Assembly (NCBI GenBank): GCA_958296235.1
Contig: OY282457.1
Coordinates: forward strand, 2,971,338 to 3,035,337
Source: an uncultured Candidatus Binatia bacterium
GTDB lineage: Bacteria; Desulfobacterota; Binatia; Bin18
Direction of reading: 5' to 3'
DNA: 64,000 nt
Positions 25,149 through 32,543 of the stretch are shown here, piece after piece; within the stretch, counting starts at the first letter, position 1; every line of letters starts with the position of its first letter. The position numbers and the translations under genes were made by a program. The notes under the pieces were generated by a model. The model did not search any database and was not told the DNA's origin. It saw only the letters and a list, made by a program, of their open reading frames with translations.

Positions 25149-26189
25149 CTATAGATGAAACTCTGGCATCACTTCCTTGGCAAACAGCTCCAAGCCCTGA
25201 CGCGCGCGCTTGGGGTCGCGCGCTCCGGCGTGAAAATAAAAAGCAACCTGATCGAGACCAAATTCGTCGTTGAGCTCGTACAGCCGGCGTCGGCACTCGG
25301 CTGGGGTGCCAACAACCGCCCGTTCTTCGACATCGGCCGGCATGGAAAGAATAAATTCGAGATAGGAACGCATGGGGTCGTGGGCCGGGACCTGACCGAG
25401 TGCCTCACGGGGCACAAATGAGGTGATTAACTCCGTATAGGCGCGTGTGGTCTCTCTCGCGTCGCGTACGGCTTCCTGATGATCGTTATGCACGAACAGA
25501 AAAAAGATACACGTCGTCCGGGTTGGCCCATGTCCATATTCCTGCAAGGTTGCCCGGTAATGCTGGAGTCGGGAGACGACCTCGGGGTGGGGCGCGCTCA
25601 ACCAGGGGGCGATAAACGCGTTGTCTCCGACCTTACCGGCTCCGTCAAACGATTCACGACTGAGGGTGCCGCGATAGATCGGCGGGTGGGGCTGCTGGAC
25701 TGGCTTGGGGCCGACCGACAACGACGGCACCTGCCAAAAGCTGCCCTGATACGCAAAAGGGTCCTCAGTCCAGGCCCGTCGAATAATCTCCAGGGCCTCT
25801 TCGTAGCGGGCGCGACTCTCGGCCTGATCAATACAAAATCCTTCAAAATGCTTTGGAATAATACCGCGGCCGGCCCCAAAGTTGAGCCGGCCATTGCTCA
25901 GGATATCGAGCATGGCAAAGTCTTCGGCCTTCCGCAGCGGATTTTCAAACGGCAGGAGACTGATCGCCGTGCCCAGCCGGATACGCGAGGTCTCGCGCGC
26001 CACCGCGGTCAGAAACATTTGCGGACTGGGACAAATGCCAAACGCATAGAAGTGTTCCTCACCCAGCCAGATCGAGTCAAAGCCGAGTTCCTCGGCCTGG
26101 ATGCAGATATCAAGGGTATCTTGAAAATACTGCGCCTCGTCCTGCTTGTCGCGGAAAAAATCAAAAAGAGAAAACAGACCAAATTCCAT
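25149..26189 (-). CDS. Luciferase-like flavin-dependent monooxygenase (tandem copy 1)
   Basis: 346 residues; ATG at 26189 after AAGGAGTTTCTC. Landmarks are MEFGLFSLFDFFRDKQDEAQ, LGFDSIWLGEEHFYAFGICP, IRLGTAISLLPFENPLRKAE, LDILSNGRLNFGAGRGIIPK and a long KPVQQPHPPIYRGTLSRESF region. It is highly similar along its whole length to the upstream gene at 26237-27283, a recent tandem duplication. Neighbouring CoA-transferase and SDR genes on the same strand suggest oxidative catabolism of an organic acid or ether. No flavin reductase is nearby. Confidence 0.87.
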   Translation of the reverse strand: MEFGLFSLFDFFRDKQDEAQYFQDTLDICIQAEELGFDSIWLGEEHFYAFGICPSPQMFLTAVARETSRIRLGTAISLLPFENPLRKAEDFAMLDILSNGRLNFGAGRGIIPKHFEGFCIDQAESRARYEEALEIIRRAWTEDPFAYQGSFWQVPSLSVGPKPVQQPHPPIYRGTLSRESFDGAGKVGDNAFIAPWLSAPHPEVVSRLQHYRATLQEYGHGPTRTTCIFFLFVHNDHQEAVRDARETTRAYTELITSFVPREALGQVPAHDPMRSYLEFILSMPADVEERAVVGTPAECRRRLYELNDEFGLDQVAFYFHAGARDPKRARQGLELFAKEVMPEFHL

Positions 26190-26236
26190 GAGAAACTCCT
26201 TATGCAGGCCGGGCGCAGTGATCCCGCGCCTGCGGT

Positions 26237-27283
26237 CTAAAGCGCTGCGCGAAACTCCGGCATGACCTCATTGGCAAATAATTCCAGTCCATAGCGCGCC
26301 CGCTTGGGGTCGCGCGCCCCGGCGTGAAAATAAAAGGCGACCTGGTCCAGCGCAAATTCGTCGTCCAGTTCGTGCAGCCGGCGGCGGCATTCGGCCGGCG
26401 TGCCGACCACCGCGCGTTCCTCAATCTGATCGGGCATGGCCCGGGCAAAGTCGATGAACTGTCTGACCGGGTCGGCGGTGTGCATCTTGGTGAGCAGTTC
26501 TGCGGGGATCATATTTGTGAACAGGTCGGTGTAGGCACGGGTTGCGGCCTGTCCCTCGCGCAGGGCGACATTATGGTCCGGGTCCACGAACAGAAAGAAA
26601 ATGCAGGTGGTTCGCTTCTGGTCGTGCCCGTTTTCTTTGAGCGCGGCGCGGTAGCGCTGGACGCGCTTGCGCACCACGGGATGAGGGCCGGTGAGCCAGG
26701 GCACGATGAAGGCATTATCACCGATAATCCCTGCGCCCTCAAACGACTCTGTGCTGATCGTGCCGCGATAGATGGGTGGGTGAGGCCGCTGGACGGGTTT
26801 GGGTCCGAGTGACAACGACGGGACCTGCCAGAATTCACCCTGATACGCAAAGGGGTCCTCGGTCCAGGCGCGGCGGATGATTTCCAGCGACTCTTCATAG
26901 CGCGCCCGACTCTCGCGCAGCGGCACCCGAAAACCCTCAAAGTGTTTGGCAATAATGCCGCGCCCGACCCCGAAGTCGAGCCGGCCGTTGCTCAGGATAT
27001 CGAGCATGGCAAAGTCCTCGGCCTTCCGCAGCGGATTCTCAAACGGCAGCAGGCTGATCGCCGTGCCCAGCCGAATGCGCGAGGTCTCACGGGCGACCGC
27101 GGTCAGGAAAATCTGCGGACTCGGACAAATCCCAAAGGAGTAGAAATGCTCCTCCCCGAACCAGACCGAGTCAAAGCCCAGCTCTTCGGCCAGAATGCTC
27201 AGTTCAAGCGTATCCTGAAAATACTGGACCTCGTCCTGTCGATCCCGGAAAAAGTCGAATAACGAAAATAAGCCGAATTCCAC
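26237..27283 (-). CDS. Luciferase-like flavin-dependent monooxygenase (tandem copy 2)
   Basis: 348 residues from a GTG at 27283 that has GGGGAGGG at the right distance and lines up with the ATG of the tandem copy. A longer in-frame start (27391) would add 36 residues unlike any LLM protein and is rejected. Shared blocks with copy 1 include EFGLFSLFDFFRD, IRLGTAISLLPFENPLRKAE and HAGARDPKRAR. The copies differ mostly in the 245-300 region, which may reflect substrate divergence. Confidence 0.86.
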   Translation of the reverse strand: MEFGLFSLFDFFRDRQDEVQYFQDTLELSILAEELGFDSVWFGEEHFYSFGICPSPQIFLTAVARETSRIRLGTAISLLPFENPLRKAEDFAMLDILSNGRLDFGVGRGIIAKHFEGFRVPLRESRARYEESLEIIRRAWTEDPFAYQGEFWQVPSLSLGPKPVQRPHPPIYRGTISTESFEGAGIIGDNAFIVPWLTGPHPVVRKRVQRYRAALKENGHDQKRTTCIFFLFVDPDHNVALREGQAATRAYTDLFTNMIPAELLTKMHTADPVRQFIDFARAMPDQIEERAVVGTPAECRRRLHELDDEFALDQVAFYFHAGARDPKRARYGLELFANEVMPEFRAAL

Positions 27284-27423
27284 AAATACCCTCCCCTTCG
27301 TTCGTTTGTCCGAGACCCACGGCCTGCCCGCAACCCGCACCCCCGCGTGGCACCGTACGCCTCGCCTCAGCAATACACGCGGCTGCATCATCTGCCAAGA
27401 GCAAATTACCGTGCGTCTCGGAG

Positions 27424-27452
27424 TTGACTTAACCGCCAGAGTCCAGGATAGT
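27424..27452 (+). promoter_or_regulatory. Candidate sigma-70 promoter of the GST gene
   Basis: TTGACT (27424-27429), 17-bp spacer and GATAGT (27447-27452), 38 bp before the GST ATG; the region between carries the ribosome-binding site ACGGAGG. Confidence 0.5.
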
Positions 27453-27490
27453 CTGGAAGCTCAAAAAATTCTCCAACGGAGGTGTCTGGT

Positions 27491-28135
27491 ATGAAGATGT
27501 ATAGTTATCAGCTCAGTAATTTTGCCGGAAAGTGCCGGGTCGCGGCCTACGAAAAAGGGCTCAACATCGAGTTTGTTGACCCACGCGAGAACCCAGGCCA
27601 GAAAGAGTACAAAAAAATCAACCCTACCGGCAAGGTCCCGGCCCTGGAAACCGACGACGGACAGCTCATTGCCGAGTCGGAAGTCATTAACGAGTATCTG
27701 GAGGATAAATTCCCGGAGACGCCGCTGCTGCCGAGCGATGCGGAAGGCAAAGCCGCGGTTCGCTCCATTACGCGCTATCACGATCTGTATATCGATCCGC
27801 CAATGCGGGCGTGTTTCCCCAAGCTGTTCGGCCAGGACCTGGATGACCAGTTTATTGCCGACAAGATCGCCGAGGTGAATAATAATCTCGATCAACTCGA
27901 AGCGTCCATTTCCGACGGGCCGTGGCTGGCCGGCGCGGCCTTTACCCTGGCCGATGCCGCCATCGCGCCAACCCTGTTTCTGATGGATAATCTGCTGCCG
28001 AACTTCGGCTCAAAGAAGCCGTTCGAGGGCCGGCCCAAACTGGCCGCCTGGTGGCAGCGCATCCAGGCGCGAGAGTCCACCAAGACGGTGTTGGGCGAAC
28101 AGGGAGCCGCCCTGGCAGCCATGATGAAGGGCTAA
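27491..28135 (+). CDS. Glutathione S-transferase family protein
   Basis: 214 residues from the ATG at 27491, about 9 bp after ACGGAGG; the GTG at 27482 is too close to that site. The N-terminal thioredoxin-like half contains SNFAGKCRVAAYEKGL (a Ser/Cys-type active-site helix), NPTGKVPALETDDG with the cis-proline, and AESEVINEYLEDKFP for glutathione binding. The C-terminal half has GPWLAGAAFTLADAAIAPTL, the N-capping box. It resembles beta/zeta-like GSTs used in aromatic catabolism or detoxification. It has its own promoter and a strong bidirectional terminator. Confidence 0.87.
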   Translation: MKMYSYQLSNFAGKCRVAAYEKGLNIEFVDPRENPGQKEYKKINPTGKVPALETDDGQLIAESEVINEYLEDKFPETPLLPSDAEGKAAVRSITRYHDLYIDPPMRACFPKLFGQDLDDQFIADKIAEVNNNLDQLEASISDGPWLAGAAFTLADAAIAPTLFLMDNLLPNFGSKKPFEGRPKLAAWWQRIQARESTKTVLGEQGAALAAMMKG

Positions 28136-28155
28136 ATCTCAGTCAGAACAAAAGG

Positions 28156-28187
28156 AAAAAAGGGCGGTCGGACAACCGCCCTTTTTT
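28156..28187. terminator. Bidirectional intrinsic terminator
   Basis: A perfect stem AGGGCGGT/ACCGCCCT with an A-run on the left and a T-run on the right gives a 13-bp hairpin followed by a T-tract in both directions. It ends the GST transcript and could also stop the convergent minus-strand gene at 28359. Confidence 0.9.
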
Positions 28188-28250
28188 CTTGTGCCAGCGC
28201 ACGCGCGAAGGTGGACAGCCAGCGCAAAGTACGATGCTGTGCAGCCAGCT

Positions 28251-28320
28251 GTCATTCCTGCGGAATCCAGGCCCCCAACCCCCGCCGCCGGCTGGATGCC
28301 GGCTCATGTCCGGCAGGACG
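28251..28320. repeat. Degenerate copy of the 129-bp dispersed repeat
   Basis: Starts GTCATTCCTGCGGAATCCAGG and ends ATGTCCGGCAGGACGGGAG, matching both ends of the element at 10171-10299, but the middle is replaced by a C/G-rich stretch. A partial, internally deleted member. Confidence 0.55.
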
Positions 28321-28358
28321 GGAGCCCCAGGCACGGCTACAGACTAGCGTAAAACGCG

Positions 28359-28718
28359 CTAGCCGTCCGTACATTTGGGGTCGCACTGAACGGCCTGCCG
28401 GGCCGCGTCTTTTTCACACGGCTCGCTGGTCGCATAGGTGTTTTTCTGGTCCAGACACTCCAGGATGCTGTTGATCTGGACCGTCAGGCAGTCCCTGAGA
28501 CACTCCGGGGCGTTATCCCCGCCCGCGGCTTCCAGTTGATCGTTGACATAGGTTGAGAGCGCCCCGAACCGCGCCAGGATATTCGTTGCCCCCGTCTCCT
28601 CCGGTTTTGAGGGGGTATAGCCCTCTGGATAGCCGTCCGCGGCTCCGACAGGAGCGGTGGCGACAAGGGCGCTGAAACAGAGTCCACACAGCGTCAGGAG
28701 TATCTTTTTGACAGGCAT
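28359..28718 (-). CDS. Secreted cysteine-containing hypothetical protein
   Basis: 119 residues, ATG at 28718 with a GGAAGAGAAGT-type ribosome-binding site. A standard signal peptide (KKILLTLCGLCFSALVATA, cleavage near APVGA-A) is followed by a short mature domain with six Cys (ECLRDC, LECLDQ, EPC, QCDPKC), probably three disulfide bonds in the periplasm. No recognised family. The gene diverges from the small membrane protein at 28836. Confidence 0.6.
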   Translation of the reverse strand: MPVKKILLTLCGLCFSALVATAPVGAADGYPEGYTPSKPEETGATNILARFGALSTYVNDQLEAAGGDNAPECLRDCLTVQINSILECLDQKNTYATSEPCEKDAARQAVQCDPKCTDG

Positions 28719-28835
28719 ACTTCTCTTCCTTTCTCTCTCTGTCTGATGACGAAGTTCTTACATTGCAAGAACGAGTGTTTCATACCTTCCCCGCTACGGT
28801 TGCGCAACTCCAAAGAGCAGACTAAGGACAAGGGA

Positions 28836-29234
28836 ATGTTGCGCGGGTATGCGGTGAAGAGAGGCCGGCGTTCTAGCGTGGCTGTCTGGATGAACTGGAT
28901 GTGCCAGCTTGCCACCGTTCTTGTGGCCTTTTGGTGGCCGGCCCTGCTCTCCGACCCCATTTATACCTCCCGGCAAGTCCGCTTGGCTGGTCAGCAGGTC
29001 GCCTTACCGGATGGCGCTGTTGCGCAGACCGCAGAAGAGCGGGCGATGGCCATTTTCTGGATGTGGAAGTACCGCACGCTGGCCCAGGACCCCTGGCTCT
29101 TCGGGCCGTACCGCGGGCTGCGGGATGTCAATGGCCGCACGCAGACCTTGATGGTGATTGCCGGCATCTGGCTCGTGCGAGTGGGGGTCTTTATCTGGCA
29201 GCGCTCCGCCGCCAAGCGCGCTCAGTACCGCTGA
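28836..29234 (+). CDS. Small membrane hypothetical protein
   Basis: 132 residues from the ATG at 28836 (AAGGACAAGGGA upstream); an in-frame ATG at 28746 has a weaker context. Two hydrophobic helices are visible, near residues 20-37 (MCQLATVLVAFWWPALL) and 103-122 (TLMVIAGIWLVRVGVFIWQR), separated by a polar loop rich in Tyr, Trp and Arg, with a basic C-terminus. Function unknown. Confidence 0.5.
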   Translation: MLRGYAVKRGRRSSVAVWMNWMCQLATVLVAFWWPALLSDPIYTSRQVRLAGQQVALPDGAVAQTAEERAMAIFWMWKYRTLAQDPWLFGPYRGLRDVNGRTQTLMVIAGIWLVRVGVFIWQRSAAKRAQYR

Positions 29235-29302
29235 AACCGTCATTTCTTTCCTGGATTTCCGTGTGTCGCCGTGGTAGAGCCTGAAACAAAGGGGGAGGTC
29301 CT

Positions 29303-31351
29303 ATGACTCATACTGTCCAAGTCGTATGCCCGCACGATTGTCCCGATTCCTGTCTCATGGATGTGACTGTCGAGCATGATCGAGCAGTCAGGATTACGGC
29401 GAGCAAGGAACATCCATTTACGCGCGGAGCCTTGTGCGCAAAGGTCAACAAGTTTCTGGATCGGGTGTACGCGCCGGACCGCCTGCTGTATCCGGTCAAG
29501 CGCGTCGGCCCGAAAGGACCCGGGGCGCAGTTCGTCCGGATTTCGTGGGATGAAGCCGTCTCGACCATTGTGGAGAAAATGCAGGCCACGATGGCAACGC
29601 ACGGACCGCAGTCCATCCTGCCCTATTCATACCGGGGCAATAACGGGGTGTATCAGAGTAACGGGATCGACCGGCGCTTCTTTCATGCGCTGGGTGCCTC
29701 CACCCTGGCGCGTACGATTTGCGCCGGCGGCTTGCTGGGCGCAATGGAGTACTCCGACGTGTTTTTTGGTTTTGCTCCAGAGGGCCTGGCTGAGAGTAAA
29801 CTCATCATCTTCTGGGCCTCTAATCCACTGAACACAGGCTTCCATATCTGGCCCTTCGTCCGTCAGGCGCAGCGTCGGGGGGCACGGCTGATTGCCATTG
29901 ACCCGTATTGTTCGCGGACCGCTCGGGCGTGCGATGAGCATATCGCCGTCCGGCCAGGCACCGACGCGGCCCTGGCTCTGGCCATGATGAAGGTCATTGA
30001 AGAAGAAGGGCTGGCCGACCTTGACTATGTTCGGCAGCATACCATCGGCTCCGAGCCATTTTTCAGCCGCCTGCGCTCCCTCTCGCTCCCGGGCCTGGCG
30101 CAGACGTGTGATGTTCCAGTGAACATCATTCAGGACCTGGCGCGCGCCTATGCGACGACCCGGCCGGCAGCGGTCCGAACCGGCGTCGGCATCCAGCGCA
30201 ACGGCGGCGGCGCGGCGGCCGTTCGCGCCCTGGCCTGTCTGCCGGCGCTGACTGGGGCCTGGCGGGAGGTTGGCGGGGGCTTGTGCAACTTTGGCGGAGC
30301 CATGTTTACGGCCCAGAATCTCAAAGGGGCGATGCGCTTTGATCTCTCGCCGGAGGGCACCCGTGAAATCAATATGATGCGGCTGTCCGAGCATCTGCTC
30401 GACCCCAGTTTTGATCCGCCCATCAACGTGCTGTACGTCTATAACTGCAATCTGGCCGCCTCCCTGCCCGATCAAGCCGAGTTGAGGCGGGCGCTGCAAC
30501 GGGCGGACCTGTTTACGGTCGTCCACGACCTCTTCCTGACGGATAGCGCCGACTATGCGGATATTGTCCTGCCGGCGACCTCTCCACTTGAGCAGGATGA
30601 TCTGGTTCTGGCCTACGGCGGTGATTTTGGCAGCTTCAGCCGCAAGGCGCTCGAACCGCTGGGCGAGGCCAAGTCGAACGCCGACGTGTTTCAGTTGTTG
30701 GCGACCGGGCTGGGCATCACCGAGCCGGCGGTGCACGCTTCGGCGGAGGCATTTACCGCCGAAGCCTTAAGAGCCGACCTGTCCGCCGAGGTCTTCCTGT
30801 CTCGTCCCTTTATGCCGACCCGCCCCGCGCCCGACCTGCTGCCCAGGGCGCAGGGCGGCTTCCTGACACCTTCGGGAAAGTTCGAGTTCTTGTGTGAAAA
30901 AATGGAGCGGGCCGGACTTGATCCGCTGCCGGCCTTTGTCCCTCCCCACGAGACGCTGAGCGAGGGACCGTTTCCGCTGAATTTCCTGCCGCGCAAGCAT
31001 AAGGATACGCTGAATTCCTCCTACGGTCATCTGCCGGTAATGCGTCGTCAGGAATCCACGGCCCGAACCCTGGAAATCCATCCGCGCGATGCGGCTGCTC
31101 GCGGCTTGGACGCGGGTGATGAGGTGCGGGTGTTCAACGACCGAGGCGCGTTCGTTCTCCCGGTTGTCATCTCGGAGCGAGTCCGGGCTGGCACGGTTGC
31201 GACCTACTGGGGCTGGTGGGACAAATTGGCCGGAGGGAAGGGCACTGTCAATAATGTCACTTCGACCCAACTGACAGACATTGGCGGCGGCGGCACCTTT
31301 TATGACTGCCGCGTTGAGGTCGAACGCTGGGATGGGCAGGCGCTCGCATAG
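29303..31351 (+). CDS. Molybdopterin-dependent oxidoreductase, catalytic subunit
   Basis: 682 residues; ATG at 29303 after GGGGGAGGTCCT. N-terminal [4Fe-4S] motif CPHDCPDSC plus GALCAKVN (C-x3-C-x3-C-x27-C). Bis-MGD-binding segments follow: YSYRGNNGVYQSNGIDRRFF, IIFWASNPLNTGFH, LIAIDPYCSRTA, and a C-terminal 'molydop-binding' domain (LEIHPRDAAARGLDAGDEVR, RGAFVLPVVIS). It belongs to the DMSO-reductase superfamily and is closest in feel to the monomeric soluble members annotated as anaerobic dehydrogenases. No Tat signal and no electron-transfer subunits adjoin, so it is probably cytoplasmic. The next gene, 24 bp downstream, is a 3-aminobutyryl-CoA ammonia-lyase-like hotdog protein, an unusual partner. 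Confidence 0.86.
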   Translation: MTHTVQVVCPHDCPDSCLMDVTVEHDRAVRITASKEHPFTRGALCAKVNKFLDRVYAPDRLLYPVKRVGPKGPGAQFVRISWDEAVSTIVEKMQATMATHGPQSILPYSYRGNNGVYQSNGIDRRFFHALGASTLARTICAGGLLGAMEYSDVFFGFAPEGLAESKLIIFWASNPLNTGFHIWPFVRQAQRRGARLIAIDPYCSRTARACDEHIAVRPGTDAALALAMMKVIEEEGLADLDYVRQHTIGSEPFFSRLRSLSLPGLAQTCDVPVNIIQDLARAYATTRPAAVRTGVGIQRNGGGAAAVRALACLPALTGAWREVGGGLCNFGGAMFTAQNLKGAMRFDLSPEGTREINMMRLSEHLLDPSFDPPINVLYVYNCNLAASLPDQAELRRALQRADLFTVVHDLFLTDSADYADIVLPATSPLEQDDLVLAYGGDFGSFSRKALEPLGEAKSNADVFQLLATGLGITEPAVHASAEAFTAEALRADLSAEVFLSRPFMPTRPAPDLLPRAQGGFLTPSGKFEFLCEKMERAGLDPLPAFVPPHETLSEGPFPLNFLPRKHKDTLNSSYGHLPVMRRQESTARTLEIHPRDAAARGLDAGDEVRVFNDRGAFVLPVVISERVRAGTVATYWGWWDKLAGGKGTVNNVTSTQLTDIGGGGTFYDCRVEVERWDGQALA

Positions 31352-31375
31352 GACACAGGACAAGAGGAATTACCC

Positions 31376-31792
31376 ATGCCCCGAATGGAGCCCGTCGATG
31401 ACCTTCCGACCGCCATGCTCCGGGTCCGCATGAGCGGCCAGGATGCCCACTATGGGGGCAATCTGGTTGATGGCGCGAAAATGCTGCAACTCTTTGGTGA
31501 TGTGGGAACAGAGTTGAGCATTCGTCTGGACGGGGATGAGGGGTTGTTTCGCGCCTATGACAACGTAGAATTTCTCGTCCCGGTCTATGCCGGCGACTTC
31601 ATTGAGGCGTCCGGGCGTATCACACGGGTCGGGCGGACCTCACGTCGGCTCGAATTCGAGGCCTGGAAAGTCATTATGCCTCGACCTGATATCTCGGATT
31701 CGGCAGCAGACCTGCTCGAAGAACCCATACTGGTCTGCAAAGCCAGCGGCACCTGCGTGACCTTGCAGGAAAGGCAGCGGAAAAGCGGTTAG
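31376..31792 (+). CDS. 3-aminobutyryl-CoA ammonia-lyase-like hotdog protein
   Basis: 138 residues; ATG preceded by AAGAGGAATTACCC. The family pattern of Kal from lysine fermentation is clear: [77 protein letters not shown]. This hotdog-fold enzyme removes ammonia from L-3-aminobutyryl-CoA to give crotonyl-CoA. No other lysine-fermentation genes are present, so it may act on another beta-amino acyl-CoA or as a thioesterase. It is coupled to the molybdopterin enzyme upstream. Confidence 0.75.
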   Translation: MPRMEPVDDLPTAMLRVRMSGQDAHYGGNLVDGAKMLQLFGDVGTELSIRLDGDEGLFRAYDNVEFLVPVYAGDFIEASGRITRVGRTSRRLEFEAWKVIMPRPDISDSAADLLEEPILVCKASGTCVTLQERQRKSG

Positions 31793-31873
31793 CGCAATTG
31801 ACTCCGGGCTGGAGCCCCGCGGGTATGCGCTCTGCCGGGTGTGATCCGGCCTCCAGCGGCCGGGGGCTGGGAA

Positions 31874-31901
31874 CCTGGATTCCGGCTTGCGCCGGAATGA
31901 C
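31874..31901. repeat. Fragment of the 129-bp dispersed repeat
   Basis: CCTGGATTCCGGCTTGCGCC and the following CGGAATGAC are identical to the right end of the copy at 6998-7126. Only this terminal hairpin is present. Confidence 0.6.
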
Positions 31902-31943
31902 GGCAGGGACCGGCTGACTATACGGAATCGTGAAACGCTCCAG

Positions 31944-32474
31944 CTATGCCCGATTCGCTTGGGCGAGGAGTAAATCGCTATACGACTTGGCGACAAGGTC
32001 GTGCGGCTGAATGCCGAGCTCTGCCTGAAATGATTGGCACTGGGTAAGAAGCTGTTCCTGGCCGATCGTGCCTTCTGTATCGATTGCCTCGATTTCAACA
32101 AAATGTCCGAGCCCTTCGACGCTATCAATATGAAATTTAACGTTGTCGATAAACGCAATCTCTCGTCGCTTTTTGACCACCACAAGCACGCCCAGAGCCT
32201 GGGTGAGTTGGGCTTTGAGGGCCGAATCCGATGGTGTCTTGGTTAAGAGGACATGCGATTGTTTGGCCGACTCCTGCTCTACGCGCTCGTAATAGATGAG
32301 GGCGTTTTCAATCCTGCCTTCCCGTAGCTTGAGCCGTCCATGCGGAACCTGAAAATAGGTATCTGTCTGGTGGTCGATGCCTCGCAGGTCTGCGCCGTGC
32401 GTGCACAGATAGTCCAGGACAGACTGGGCCTGCGTGCAGCGCGCCTTGATTTCAACGATGGTGATGGGGGACAT
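31944..32474 (-). CDS. CYTH-domain protein (class IV adenylate cyclase / ThTPase-like)
   Basis: 176 residues. The N-terminal VEIKARC motif (E-x-K-x-R), TDTYFQVPHGRLKLREG, LIYYERVE and the C-terminal HFVEIEAID form the charged tunnel of CYTH (triphosphate tunnel) enzymes, which act on triphosphates such as ATP, inorganic triphosphate or thiamine triphosphate. The length fits CyaB-type single-domain members. A typical ribosome-binding site is missing upstream of the ATG at 32474. The gene is alone and is preceded on the same strand by a terminator. Confidence 0.82.
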   Translation of the reverse strand: MSPITIVEIKARCTQAQSVLDYLCTHGADLRGIDHQTDTYFQVPHGRLKLREGRIENALIYYERVEQESAKQSHVLLTKTPSDSALKAQLTQALGVLVVVKKRREIAFIDNVKFHIDSVEGLGHFVEIEAIDTEGTIGQEQLLTQCQSFQAELGIQPHDLVAKSYSDLLLAQANRA

Positions 32475-32482
32475 ATAAACGA

Positions 32483-32517
32483 CAAAACAAAAGAGGGGCG
32501 ACCCACTGGCCGCCCCT
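32483..32517 (-). terminator. Intrinsic terminator of the D-aminoacylase-type gene
   Basis: On the minus strand a 7-bp stem AGGGGCG/CGCCCCT with a 10-nt loop is followed by CTTTTGTTTT, 27 bp past the stop at 32544. Confidence 0.7.
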
Positions 32518-32543
32518 GCCAGGCAGACTGTGGAAACAGCGCC

